Part shown: piece by piece, positions 17,448 to 25,610 of the stretch
Numbering within the stretch: the first letter of the stretch is position 1
Layout: each line of letters opens with the position of its first letter
Assembly (NCBI GenBank): GCA_039192165.1
Contig: JBCCXD010000006.1
Coordinates: 248,001-312,000 of the forward strand
Length of the DNA stretch: 64,000 bases
Direction of reading: 5' to 3'
Source: Dinoroseobacter sp039192165
GTDB taxonomy: Bacteria > Pseudomonadota > Alphaproteobacteria > Rhodobacterales > Rhodobacteraceae
Position numbers and translations under genes: made by a program
The notes under the pieces: model-generated
Database searches by the model: none
What the model saw: only the letters and a program-made list of their open reading frames with translations
What the model was told of the DNA's origin: nothing

Positions 17448-18448
17448 CCCGTGCCCTGTACGTAAAGAGATCCGCGCCTGGAATAACGGTTCAGGACCTG
17501 GGGCGGACCGGCTATCTCAGTTATGGCGTCTCTCGAGGCGGGGCAGCCGACCCCCTCGCCCTCGCCGAAGGTGCAGCGCTGCTTGGACAGGATCCGAAAC
17601 ATGCTGGGATCGAAATGGCTGCTGTCGGCGGTGTTTTTGAGGCGAACGAGGATATGCGCATCGCGCTCACCGGAGCAACGATGCACGCAAAGATAGACGG
17701 CAAACCGCTGCGGTGGAACGCCAGCCATGTTCTGCCCGCGGGCGCAAGACTTGCCATCGAAGCCGCCACAAACGGCAATTACGGCTACCTGTCTGTCGGA
17801 GGGGGCCTTGCGTTGCCGAAGATCATGGGAGCGCAAAGCGCCCATCTGGCAGCAGGGATCGGAGGGATCGTCGAGACCGGCACTGCGCTGTCGGTAGGGC
17901 CCGATTCAGGCAAAGACGTGGGATGGACACTCACGCCCGAACTGCGTCTTGAGGGCGGACCCGTAAGAGTGGTGCCGAGCCTGCAGACCGAACTCTTCGA
18001 CAGCGCAGAGATCTCGCGCTTTGAAGAAACGGTTTTCAAACGTGATGTCCGCTCGAACAGGATGGGTGCGCGGTTGGCATTCGACGGACCAGGCTTTTCA
18101 AGCGATTCCGGTCTCAGCATCCTTTCTGAGGTGATTGTTCCAGGCGACATCCAGATCACAGGCGACGGAACACCTTTCGTGCTCTTGAATGAATGCCAAA
18201 CCGTGGGTGGCTACCCACGGATTGGCTGTGTTTTGCCTTCGGATTTACCGAAAGTCGCACAGGCACCTACGGCTGCGCCTCTTCGGTTCAAATTCGTTCC
18301 GCTAGAGCAAGCCGTCGAGATAGAAGCGCGGGCAGGCGCGGCGCGGCGTGCACTGCCTGACGCGCTTGCTCCGCTTGTGCGAGACCCGCGGAAGATGTCT
18401 GACCTGCTGGCCTACCAACTCATCAGTGGCGTGGTGAGTGGGGTGTGA
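17444..18448 (+). CDS. pxpC: 5-oxoprolinase subunit C-like (biotin-dependent carboxyltransferase/KipA family)
   Basis: A 334-residue PxpC/KipA-family protein that works with PxpB. Family blocks are SAPGITVQDLGRTGYLSYGV, GGAADPLALAEGAALLG, YGYLSVGGGLALP, SNRMGARLAFDGP and LNECQTVGGYPRIGCVLPSDL near the C-terminus. The ATG at 17444 overlaps the pxpB stop by ATGA; an upstream ATG at 17429 is less likely. This is the last gene of the seven-gene operon starting at 12318. No strong terminator follows. Confidence 0.87.
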   Translation: MTRALYVKRSAPGITVQDLGRTGYLSYGVSRGGAADPLALAEGAALLGQDPKHAGIEMAAVGGVFEANEDMRIALTGATMHAKIDGKPLRWNASHVLPAGARLAIEAATNGNYGYLSVGGGLALPKIMGAQSAHLAAGIGGIVETGTALSVGPDSGKDVGWTLTPELRLEGGPVRVVPSLQTELFDSAEISRFEETVFKRDVRSNRMGARLAFDGPGFSSDSGLSILSEVIVPGDIQITGDGTPFVLLNECQTVGGYPRIGCVLPSDLPKVAQAPTAAPLRFKFVPLEQAVEIEARAGAARRALPDALAPLVRDPRKMSDLLAYQLISGVVSGV

Positions 18449-18694
18449 CTGGTCTGCACAGTGCCTGCACAGATCTTCAATCATCCAACAGAATTCTGTG
18501 CTCAACTGCGCGCGCGCTCGACACACACTCATTGCTCGAAAAGACCAATGCGCATCGGGAGATGTGGGCGGAGTTGCGAAGCTATTGCCTTCAGAACTTC
18601 AAAAAAATTATGCTAACCAAAGGGATATTCAGAAGACTTCAAAGAGCCAAACTCAGAAATGCGCACCAGCGATGCTACAGGACTGTTTGTCTGA

Positions 18695-18961
18695 ATGGCG
18701 TACTTCCGCAATTCCGTAAGAGTACTTTGCGTTTTGACATGTTCTGCGTGTGCGACGGGACCAGAACCCAATTTCAGCGAGGGCAACCAAGGACCCGGCT
18801 TTTCAACTGCCTTCGACACGCCCAGCACAGGGTCATCCTCTGAGGCAACGCCTTCCGGCCAGAGCGGAGAAAACGTTGCCGCGGTTATTGCCGTGCTTGG
18901 GCTGGTAGCATTGATCCTGCTCGCTGACAGCGTCGAGGCGTGTAGCGGGTCTGGATGCTGA
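18695..18961 (+). CDS. Small putative lipoprotein or single-helix membrane protein
   Basis: An 88-residue protein that I do not recognise. The N-terminus (YFRNSVRVLCVLTCSACATG) resembles a lipoprotein signal with a lipobox ending in SAC, although the position three before the lipidated Cys is unusual. After a Ser/Gly/Pro-rich linker there is one hydrophobic helix (VAAVIAVLGLVALILLADSV) and a Cys-containing tail (EACSGSGC). The ribosome site is weak, and the 246 bases before it hold nothing I can name. Confidence 0.45.
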   Translation: MAYFRNSVRVLCVLTCSACATGPEPNFSEGNQGPGFSTAFDTPSTGSSSEATPSGQSGENVAAVIAVLGLVALILLADSVEACSGSGC

Positions 18962-19254
18962 AACCCGACAGCGCGCCCCACCAAATCGTTTGGATTTAGC
19001 GTTTCAGCTACGAGATTGTTTCCGCTTTAGAAACGGTCTGTTAATAGCATTTTCTGAAACTTTTATCTGGGTAGAGTAAAATCTATATATAACAATAATT
19101 TATTGACCAAAGCTCTTTCAGACTTATAGCCTATTGACCAGTTTTCCTGGCAAATTTGCTGTACTCAATTCGGATCATCACGTTATGGTGCAACTCTGAG
19201 GTGCACGTGTTTTTAGCATCTCGTGGTGCCCGATTTGTTGTAAGGAGTGATTGA
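18962..19254. other. AT-rich intergenic region
   Basis: This 293-base gap is clearly more AT-rich than its surroundings, especially 19065-19150. It contains a TATATATAAC stretch and two TTGACCA-like sequences that could serve as -35 elements. I see no RNA gene. The base composition hints that the following gene was acquired horizontally. Confidence 0.45.
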
Positions 19255-19548
19255 GTGTGTGATGAGTTTTGCAAATATCAGAAGAAAATTCCCACAAGCG
19301 AATATGCCGAAGCCTTATCAGAGGGGCGGTGCGAACACTGTGGCGTGCAAAGCGCGAACCTGATTCAACGGGGCGAGATGCTGCAAGTCTGCGTCGAAGA
19401 ATTCTCATGCGAACCCACAAGTGGTGAACGCCATTTGATTGCAATTCCTCTTTGCCCCAGTTGCCATGAGAAACACCATCAGGATGCCCGTGGTCGTCAT
19501 AATCCGTGCCCGATTAAGGCTCGCCAAAGCAGGGAATTTGAATTCTGA
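19255..19548 (+). CDS. HNH-like zinc-binding protein
   Basis: A 97-residue protein starting with GTG, preceded by a good AAGGAG site 7 bases upstream. It carries two zinc-knuckle-like pairs, CEHCGVQ near residue 26 and LCPSCHEKHHQDARGRHNPC near the C-terminus. The second resembles the CxxCH..H end of HNH endonucleases, but the central Asp-His pair of an active HNH site is not evident. It may be a degenerate HNH domain or a zinc ribbon that binds nucleic acid. It stands alone after an AT-rich region. Confidence 0.6.
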   Translation: MCDEFCKYQKKIPTSEYAEALSEGRCEHCGVQSANLIQRGEMLQVCVEEFSCEPTSGERHLIAIPLCPSCHEKHHQDARGRHNPCPIKARQSREFEF

Positions 19549-19808
19549 CCAAGTAAAAAAACACAGTGTGAAAAGTCTCCAATTGCTGGCGCCGCTTCTT
19601 GACGTCACAGACCAACACCTTGAAAAAAAACGGACAACTCTTGAGACTGGCCGAGAACGGGCGCCGGTACTCAGTGTTTTCATAGATAACGTCAGGCACC
19701 AGCTCGCCTAAGTCGCTGAAACCGGTCAAGTATCGTCCCGCACGCGATCGAGAACCGCACTTACCTACCGTTACTCTCGTTCTCTTATTGAGCTGGACAG
19801 CGCCCGGG

Positions 19809-20711
19809 CTAGAGCCAAGGGGGCGCTCGTCCGATCCGGTCCAACAAAAAGTCAATGAAAACGCGCACCTTTGCGGAGAGTACATTGGATCGTGGATAGA
19901 TAAGCCATAGCGCCGTCTCTTCAGCCATTCGGTAGTCCGGTAAAACACGGGTAAGCCTGCCCGACGCAATTTCCTTATGAACACTCCACACTGAATTTGC
20001 CGAAATGCCGGCGCCCGCCAAAGTTGCAATTTTCTGGCTTTGTCCATCATCGAAAATCAGGTTGCAGTTTGCACTGGCTGGATTGTACTTCGCCCGATGA
20101 CCCGAACCGGAGATCAGGTCCTTTGCACCGGTGTCTCCAAAAGCGATCAGTTGATGATGGACAAGATCGTCCGGGGTCTCTGGCACTCCGTTTTCAGAGA
20201 GATACTGCGGAGAGGCGCAAAGAATACGCGTATCATCTGCAAGTTTGCGGCCCTGAAGGCTTGAATCCTCGAGCCGGGCGTTCCGCAAAGCCAGATCAAA
20301 ACTGCCATCGATTAGGTTCAACTGCCTGTCTGACAAACGCATGTCGAGGGTCAGGTCCGGATGTCGCGACCTGAATTCCGGTAGTATCGGGGCGATATAC
20401 TGTTGGGCAAATGTGCTTGGGGCGGTGAACCTGAGCGTGCCGGATATATGCGCCTCGCCCTGACCGAGTGCGGCTCTTGCGGCGTCTTCTCGGGCGATAA
20501 TATCGCGCGCAAACGGCAGAAACTCCTGTCCTTCAACCGAAAGCGAAACCCGGCGTGTCGATCTGTGCAAAAGATCAGCGCCGATGCTTTTTTCCAGCTT
20601 TGCCATCCAGGCACTTGCCACGGCGGGGGCGAGACCGAGCTCTCTGCCCGCCGCGCTTATATTCAGCTTTTCCGCAGCACGCACGAAAAGACGGAGCGTA
20701 TTTGTATCCAT
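19809..20711 (-). CDS. LysR-family transcriptional regulator
   Basis: A 300-residue LysR regulator. Residues 1-60 hold the winged helix-turn-helix (LFVRAAEKLNISAAGRELGL, then APAVASAWMAKLEKSIGADL), followed by a linker helix and effector domain from about 90 with FTAPSTFAQQYIAPILPEFR. This start of the effector domain is typical of the CrgA/DsdC-like group. It is divergent from the DUF1330-LLM-SDR genes, with a 116-base AT-rich gap between, so it probably controls them. Confidence 0.92.
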   Translation of the reverse strand: MDTNTLRLFVRAAEKLNISAAGRELGLAPAVASAWMAKLEKSIGADLLHRSTRRVSLSVEGQEFLPFARDIIAREDAARAALGQGEAHISGTLRFTAPSTFAQQYIAPILPEFRSRHPDLTLDMRLSDRQLNLIDGSFDLALRNARLEDSSLQGRKLADDTRILCASPQYLSENGVPETPDDLVHHQLIAFGDTGAKDLISGSGHRAKYNPASANCNLIFDDGQSQKIATLAGAGISANSVWSVHKEIASGRLTRVLPDYRMAEETALWLIYPRSNVLSAKVRVFIDFLLDRIGRAPPWL

Positions 20712-20827
20712 ATTATATAGAAAATCCGAATTCTGATAAAAATTTTACCGCCTTTATTTTGAAAGAAAGATGTATCAAGTCAAGCGGGACCAAGCACTCG
20801 CACCCGATCACCGAAAGGACCTTACCG

Positions 20828-21130
20828 ATGGCGTACTACTCGGTACTGGCAGTAACCCCCAGTACAGACACATGGATCCCCGACTACCTGCCAACGGCAA
20901 ACGCCCTTGTTGCCAAGCATGGTGGAAAGTACCTCGCGCGAACGGCATCTCATGAACAAGTCGAAGGTGACGCGGATGCCGCTGCGCTGCGGATTATCCT
21001 TGAGTGGCCATCTAAAGAGGCCGCGATGAACTTCATGCAGGACCCTGCCTACCGGCCTCATCTGGAGGCTCGCACCGCTGGATCGATCAGCCTTCACTAT
21101 CTCATCGAAGGCAAGGACGACCTTGTTTAA
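20828..21130 (+). CDS. DUF1330 family protein
   Basis: A 100-residue member of the DUF1330 family. The N-terminus MAYYSVLAVTPSTDTWIPDY, the block LVAKHGGKYLARTASHEQVE, and WPSKEAAMNFMQDPAYRPHL follow the family pattern. The start at 20828 has AAAGGACC upstream. It is the first gene after the divergent LysR regulator and lies 78 bases before a luciferase-like oxidoreductase, suggesting one operon of three genes. The function is unknown. Confidence 0.85.
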   Translation: MAYYSVLAVTPSTDTWIPDYLPTANALVAKHGGKYLARTASHEQVEGDADAAALRIILEWPSKEAAMNFMQDPAYRPHLEARTAGSISLHYLIEGKDDLV

Positions 21131-21208
21131 TTTGGGGGTCGGCATCGATCAACCTGAAAGCGCCTGCTGATTGTCACAGGGCACAGTAGAAAACTGAGGA
21201 TATCCTTC

Positions 21209-22192
21209 ATGCCAGACGGCGTTGCACACACACAATTCCCCAGGCTCAATCGCGCCTACAACAGGGCTTTCCAGCCGGAGCGATTGAGCCTCGGCCTCGT
21301 GGTTCCACTCGAGGCTTATCCAAACAGTCCAGCACCCACTATGGACCGGCATATCGAACGGGCAGAACTGGCCGACAGGCTTGGTTTTGCCGCGCTCTGG
21401 CTCAGAGATGTGCCGTTTAACGTGCCGAGTTTTGGCGATACTGGCCAGATGTTCGATCCTTTTGTGTATCTCGGGGTATTGTCCGCAGTGACGCAAAACA
21501 TCGGACTGGGCGTCGCAAGCATCATCCTGCCACTTCGCCATCCAGCGCATGTGGCCAAAGCGGCGACCTCTGCTGATCAGCTTTCGGGTGGGCGCGTTCT
21601 TCTTGGCGTCGCTTCAGGAGATCGGCCAGAAGAGTATCCGGCTCTGAATATGTCGTTCCAAGACCGGGGAAACCGCTTTCGTGAAAGCCTGAGCTACATC
21701 CGAAGTGTCGCGGGTGATTATCCAGAACATTCAAGTGCTTACGGAAGTATGGCTGGAAATATCGACATGCTCCCGAAACCTGTCGCGGAACGGCTTCCGG
21801 TCCTGATCACCGGCGGCAGTCAGCAGAGCCCGGAATGGGTGGCGACACATGGCGACGGATGGATGACCTATCCGCGCGATGTGATGGCGCAGTCCCGTGT
21901 CGTTAAAGACTACCGAGATCTTTCGACGGCTTCTGATGTCGGCGTCAAACCAGTGATGCAGTCTTTGTACATCGACCTCGTGGATGACCCTGACGCGGCG
22001 CCTTCGCCGATACATCTGGGCTTTCGGTCCGGGATGAAGTTCCTGCGCTCCTATCTTCGTCAACTTGAGGACCTTGGTATCAACCACGTTGCCCTGAACC
22101 TCCGGTTCAACGGCGCAGGTACCGAGGATACAATGAACCGCCTGGCAGATGATCTTCTGCCCGATTTTCCGACAAGAGGGCTGACCGCATGA
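21209..22192 (+). CDS. Luciferase-like (LLM class) flavin-dependent oxidoreductase
   Basis: A 327-residue bacterial-luciferase-like TIM barrel that uses FMN or F420-type flavin cofactor. Seen are LSLGLVVPLEAYPNSPAP at the N-terminus, HIERAELADRLGFAALWLRD, GLGVASIILPLRHPAHVAKA and LSGGRVLLGVASGDRPEEYP. The set matches the TIGR03571 type of LLM oxidoreductase. The substrate is unknown. The stop overlaps the following SDR gene by ATGA, so the two are co-translated. Confidence 0.88.
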   Translation: MPDGVAHTQFPRLNRAYNRAFQPERLSLGLVVPLEAYPNSPAPTMDRHIERAELADRLGFAALWLRDVPFNVPSFGDTGQMFDPFVYLGVLSAVTQNIGLGVASIILPLRHPAHVAKAATSADQLSGGRVLLGVASGDRPEEYPALNMSFQDRGNRFRESLSYIRSVAGDYPEHSSAYGSMAGNIDMLPKPVAERLPVLITGGSQQSPEWVATHGDGWMTYPRDVMAQSRVVKDYRDLSTASDVGVKPVMQSLYIDLVDDPDAAPSPIHLGFRSGMKFLRSYLRQLEDLGINHVALNLRFNGAGTEDTMNRLADDLLPDFPTRGLTA

Positions 22193-22971
22193 CCAAAACC
22201 ATTCTCGTAACGGGCGCGACGGACGGTATTGGTCTGCTCACTGCGCAAAAGCTAGCGGCTCAGGGCCATGTGGTTCTGCTGCATGGCCGAAGCGCGGCAA
22301 AACTGGACGCGGCAAAACATGCAGTCGGCGGCACCTCTCAAACCTACAGGGCGGATTTGTCTTCTATTTCCGACACCCTGTCCTTTTCCGACGCGGTTGC
22401 GGCCGATCACTCTCAGATTGATGTTCTGATCAACAATGCCGGTGTTCTGAAAACCGCCAGCCCGCGTCTGCCGAGCGGTCAGGATATCCGCTTCGTGGTG
22501 AACACCTTTGCCCCCTACGTCCTGACCAAAGCGCTTCTTCCGATCATCCCAAGCGATGGCCGTGTCATCAACCTATCCTCAGCGGCTCAAGCGCCGGTCA
22601 ACGCGCAAGCCATGCGCGGTGGGATCACGATGTCAGACATGGATGCCTACGCGCAAAGTAAACTGGCGATTACAATCTGGTCGCAAGAGATGGCCAAAAC
22701 CTTGCCTGACGGCCCGGTTGTTATTGCGGTCAACCCAGGTTCTTTACTGGCCTCGAAAATGGTCAAAGAAGGGTTCGGCATTGAAGGAAGCGATCTTAGT
22801 ATTGGTGCAGATATTCTTTGCCGTCTGGCGCTGGACGAAACGCATGCCAACGACACGGGAAAGTACTGGGATAACGATGCGGGACGTTTCACCGCACCAC
22901 ATGACGCCGCTTCCGATCCGCGCCAAATTCAAACCGTAATGGATGTACTGGGAGAGCTTCAAACGAGCTGA
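22189..22971 (+). CDS. Short-chain dehydrogenase/reductase
   Basis: A 260-residue NAD(P)-dependent SDR. The cofactor motif is VTGATDGIGLLTAQKLAAQG (TGxxxGIG), the structural NNAG is in VLINNAGVLKT, and the catalytic pair is in YAQSK. The Ser of the triad lies in INLSSAAQAPV. It is likely to work with the co-translated luciferase-like enzyme. The substrate is unknown. Confidence 0.92.
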   Translation: MTKTILVTGATDGIGLLTAQKLAAQGHVVLLHGRSAAKLDAAKHAVGGTSQTYRADLSSISDTLSFSDAVAADHSQIDVLINNAGVLKTASPRLPSGQDIRFVVNTFAPYVLTKALLPIIPSDGRVINLSSAAQAPVNAQAMRGGITMSDMDAYAQSKLAITIWSQEMAKTLPDGPVVIAVNPGSLLASKMVKEGFGIEGSDLSIGADILCRLALDETHANDTGKYWDNDAGRFTAPHDAASDPRQIQTVMDVLGELQTS

Positions 22972-23004
22972 ACAAAGCTGTTTCTACAACTCAGGCGACG
23001 CGGC

Positions 23005-23024
23005 ACCTTAGTGACCTAAGGTTT
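23005..23024 (+). terminator. Short hairpin between convergent genes
   Basis: Perfect 7-bp arms ACCTTAG/CTAAGGT with loop TGAC are followed by TTTC on the plus strand. The hairpin overlaps the stop codon of the convergent exonuclease-family gene. It could end transcription of the SDR operon, but the T run is short. Confidence 0.4.
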
Positions 23025-23828
23025 CTGCATCAGCTCAAGAAGCAAAGGACAGTGATCCGAAACCTCCGGATCATAGACCACTTCAAAATGCTTCACGGCC
23101 TGCTCCTGATCGATCAGCATGTAGTCCGCAAAACGCCCCGGCTTTTTGTAAAGCGAGTTTCTGGTGCCGTCGAAACCTCGTCCTGTCACCAACTCCGACA
23201 ACCCTGCGTTTTCGAGAAGCTTGAGCGTTTCACTGTCAGGTTCGACATTGAAGTCACCGCAGACGACTGTGACGTCCCCAGGCCGAGACACTTGCCGCGC
23301 AAGGTCGAGCAGTTTTTGCGCTTGCGCGGCACGCTCCGGCGTATCCATTTTTCCGTTCAAGTCGCGCAGCCCGTGCATGTGCGTCACGCTGACGGATCGG
23401 CCAGCGCGATAATCATAAACACGAACCCCGTGTGCGCTGCGCGACCGCGGATGGTCTCCATACCCTACCGGCGAGAAATCCTTGTGCACAAACCCTTGCG
23501 CCTGTCCGATAATCGGCAGTGATCGATGCACAAAAGTCGCCAGCCCCCATTGCGAGGGGATTGCCGCGTCATCATCCCAAAGGACACCCAGAGCGGCTGG
23601 GCAGAAAATAGCGACATGCTCCGGCAAAGCAGCCGAGACGTCGCGGAAAAAATTCGCTCGCTGGTCGAGGACGTGGTCCCCATCCCTGTAGGTCAACCAG
23701 TCTTTTTGGGTCTCGGGACTGTGCACAACTTCCTGAAGGCACAGAATATCAGGTGAGCTGGTCTCCATGTAGGCAACACACTCTTGATGGAGCTTCCCAC
23801 CCCAACCGTTCAGACACATGATTTGCAA
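23016..23828 (-). CDS. Endonuclease/exonuclease/phosphatase family protein
   Basis: A 270-residue metal-dependent hydrolase of the EEP fold (DNase I, ExoIII, phosphatases). Motifs in order are MCLNGWGGKLH, the metal-binding Glu in ILCLQEVVHSPE, SVTHMHGLRDLNGK, the catalytic Asp/Asn in VVCGDFNVEPDS and the terminal Asp-His in VSDHCPLLLEL. There is no signal peptide, so it is probably cytoplasmic. Whether it acts on DNA or on a small phosphoester cannot be told. It is a single-gene unit. Confidence 0.88.
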   Translation of the reverse strand: MQIMCLNGWGGKLHQECVAYMETSSPDILCLQEVVHSPETQKDWLTYRDGDHVLDQRANFFRDVSAALPEHVAIFCPAALGVLWDDDAAIPSQWGLATFVHRSLPIIGQAQGFVHKDFSPVGYGDHPRSRSAHGVRVYDYRAGRSVSVTHMHGLRDLNGKMDTPERAAQAQKLLDLARQVSRPGDVTVVCGDFNVEPDSETLKLLENAGLSELVTGRGFDGTRNSLYKKPGRFADYMLIDQEQAVKHFEVVYDPEVSDHCPLLLELMQKP

Positions 23829-24012
23829 TGAGCTTTCCCGAGCAATGCATTTTCACGCAATTTTCGCTTTATCGAAGAGTGCGTTCAAGTGGCCTTACAG
23901 CGACCTTTTTGGGAAAGCTCTTTTTTGCGCGCGAGCTCGGGTGGCAGGACAGAACAGGCCCAAGCCCAATGACCCGATTGATCGGCACTTGAAAGCGGAT
24001 TGCGCACTCCGA

Positions 24013-25311
24013 TCACACGAAGCGGTTCACCAGGTTTTCGAGCCGTTCCTGTCCGCCAGAGCGGGGTGACGGAGAAAGGTTCTCAGCCGTTACTCGGTCA
24101 AAACAAGCCTGAAGCCCGCCTCGCAGCATATCTTTCGCCGGGTCTCCCGCCCAGTCGCCGTATCGCTTCGATCGGGCGTCTTCCAGTCTTCCGTCTTCGA
24201 GAAGCGCAGCCGCAGCTTTTAGTCCGCGCGCGCAGACATCCATCGCGCCCACATGCGCAGCTACCAGGTCTTCAGGATCAAGTGACTGCCGCCGCAGCTT
24301 GGCATCGAAATTCGTGCCCCCGGTGGTGAATCCACCGGCCTTGAGAATCTCATAGTATGCGAGTGCAACCTCCGGCACGTTATTCGGGAACTGGTCGGTA
24401 TCCCAACCAGACTGATAGTCATTTCTGTTCATATCAATCGAGCCGAAAACGCCCAGCGATGACGCGAGCGCGATCTCATGTTCGAACGAGTGGCCCGCGA
24501 GAATTGCGTGGCCCTGCTCGACATTCAGTTTCACCTCATGCTCCAGCCCAAAGTCTTTGAGAAACCCGTACACTGTCGCGACATCAAAATCATACTGATG
24601 CTTAGAGGGTTCTTGTGGCTTGGGTTCGACGAGGATTGTGCCTTCGAATCCGATCTTATGTTTGTACTCGACAACCATGTGCAGAAACCGTCCTGCGTTG
24701 TCGCGCTCTCGTTTTAGATCGGTGTTCAGGAGCGTTTCGTACCCCTCACGCCCGCCCCAGAGCACATAGTTTTCGCCTCCAAGTTTGTGGGTGGCATCAA
24801 GGCAGGTTTTCACTGTGGCGGCGGCGTAGGCAAAAACGTCCGGGTCCGGGTTGGTTGCTGCGCCCGACATATATCGTCTGTGTGTGAACAGATTGGCCGT
24901 TCCCCAAAGCAGCCTTGGGCCCGCTTGGCTCATCTTGTCACCAATGTAGTCGACGATGACTTCCAAATTGCGCGTAGTCTCCGCGAAATCCGCTCCTTCA
25001 GGCCGGATATCCGCGTCATGGAAACAGAAATAGGGCTGTCCCAGAAGGTCAAAAAGCTCGAAGGCGACATCTGCTTTCATGCGGGCAAGGTCGATTGTAT
25101 CTCCGAACCAAGGGCGTTCGAATGTCTGTCCGCCAAACGGGTCTCCGCCAGGCCAGGCAAAGCTATGCCACCACGCCACCGCGAAACGCAGGTGATCCTC
25201 CATGCGTTTGCCCAGCACGATTTCATCTGGATTGTAATGGCGATAGGACAGAGGGCCGCCGTCTTCGCCTTGAAACTCCACTTTTTCAATCCCGTCGAAA
25301 AAACTTGTCAT
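24013..25311 (-). CDS. xylA: Xylose isomerase
   Basis: A 432-residue class II xylose isomerase converting D-xylose to D-xylulose in the cytoplasm. The active site looks intact: His98 in FCFHDADIRPEG, the metal ligand Glu in LVEPKPQEPSKHQYDFD, NVEQGHAILAGHSFEHE and the aspartates in GSIDMNRNDYQSGWDTDQFP. The start at 25311 has AAGGAG before it and overlaps by ATGA the stop of a 100-codon frame that appears to be a collapsed xylulokinase gene. It is the last gene of the 12-kb sugar regulon. Confidence 0.97.
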   Translation of the reverse strand: MTSFFDGIEKVEFQGEDGGPLSYRHYNPDEIVLGKRMEDHLRFAVAWWHSFAWPGGDPFGGQTFERPWFGDTIDLARMKADVAFELFDLLGQPYFCFHDADIRPEGADFAETTRNLEVIVDYIGDKMSQAGPRLLWGTANLFTHRRYMSGAATNPDPDVFAYAAATVKTCLDATHKLGGENYVLWGGREGYETLLNTDLKRERDNAGRFLHMVVEYKHKIGFEGTILVEPKPQEPSKHQYDFDVATVYGFLKDFGLEHEVKLNVEQGHAILAGHSFEHEIALASSLGVFGSIDMNRNDYQSGWDTDQFPNNVPEVALAYYEILKAGGFTTGGTNFDAKLRRQSLDPEDLVAAHVGAMDVCARGLKAAAALLEDGRLEDARSKRYGDWAGDPAKDMLRGGLQACFDRVTAENLSPSPRSGGQERLENLVNRFV

Positions 25312-25610
25312 GACAGCTCCTTAAGAGGACGGCAAAGCGACTGGAAGAAGTCGCTGGCCAATTGCAATTTCATGGACACCGATATGTCATGATGGGCCAC
25401 GCCAAAGCGTGTGAGGCGTAGGACACGGCCAAAAGCGCAGCCGAGCGCTGCAATCCTTGCAGAGATCGAGACTTGCCGCGCTTGATGGAACCACCCTAGC
25501 GCGACGCGTGAATACCTCAGATCCGGGTTGCCAGAACCAAAGACCGATTTTTCCTTGTTGGTCGGAGGTTCGGCCACGTCTGAACAGGCAAGATCAAGCC
25601 CAACAAACAT
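25308..25610 (-). pseudogene. Probable xylB (xylulokinase) remnant
   Basis: An open frame of 100 codons placed where xylB would be expected, directly before xylA. It starts MFVGLDLACSDV, close to the MYIGLDLGTSGV opening of xylulokinases and FGGY kinases, and ends FFQSLCRPLKEL, resembling their last helix; the middle does not resemble a kinase. Its start overlaps the stop of the upstream dehydrogenase (TGATG) and its stop overlaps the xylA start (ATGA), so both junctions look like those of an intact coupled gene. The simplest reading is a large internal deletion leaving the two ends of a gene of about 480 codons. It cannot be a working kinase. That it is instead a new small protein is possible. 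Confidence 0.55.
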
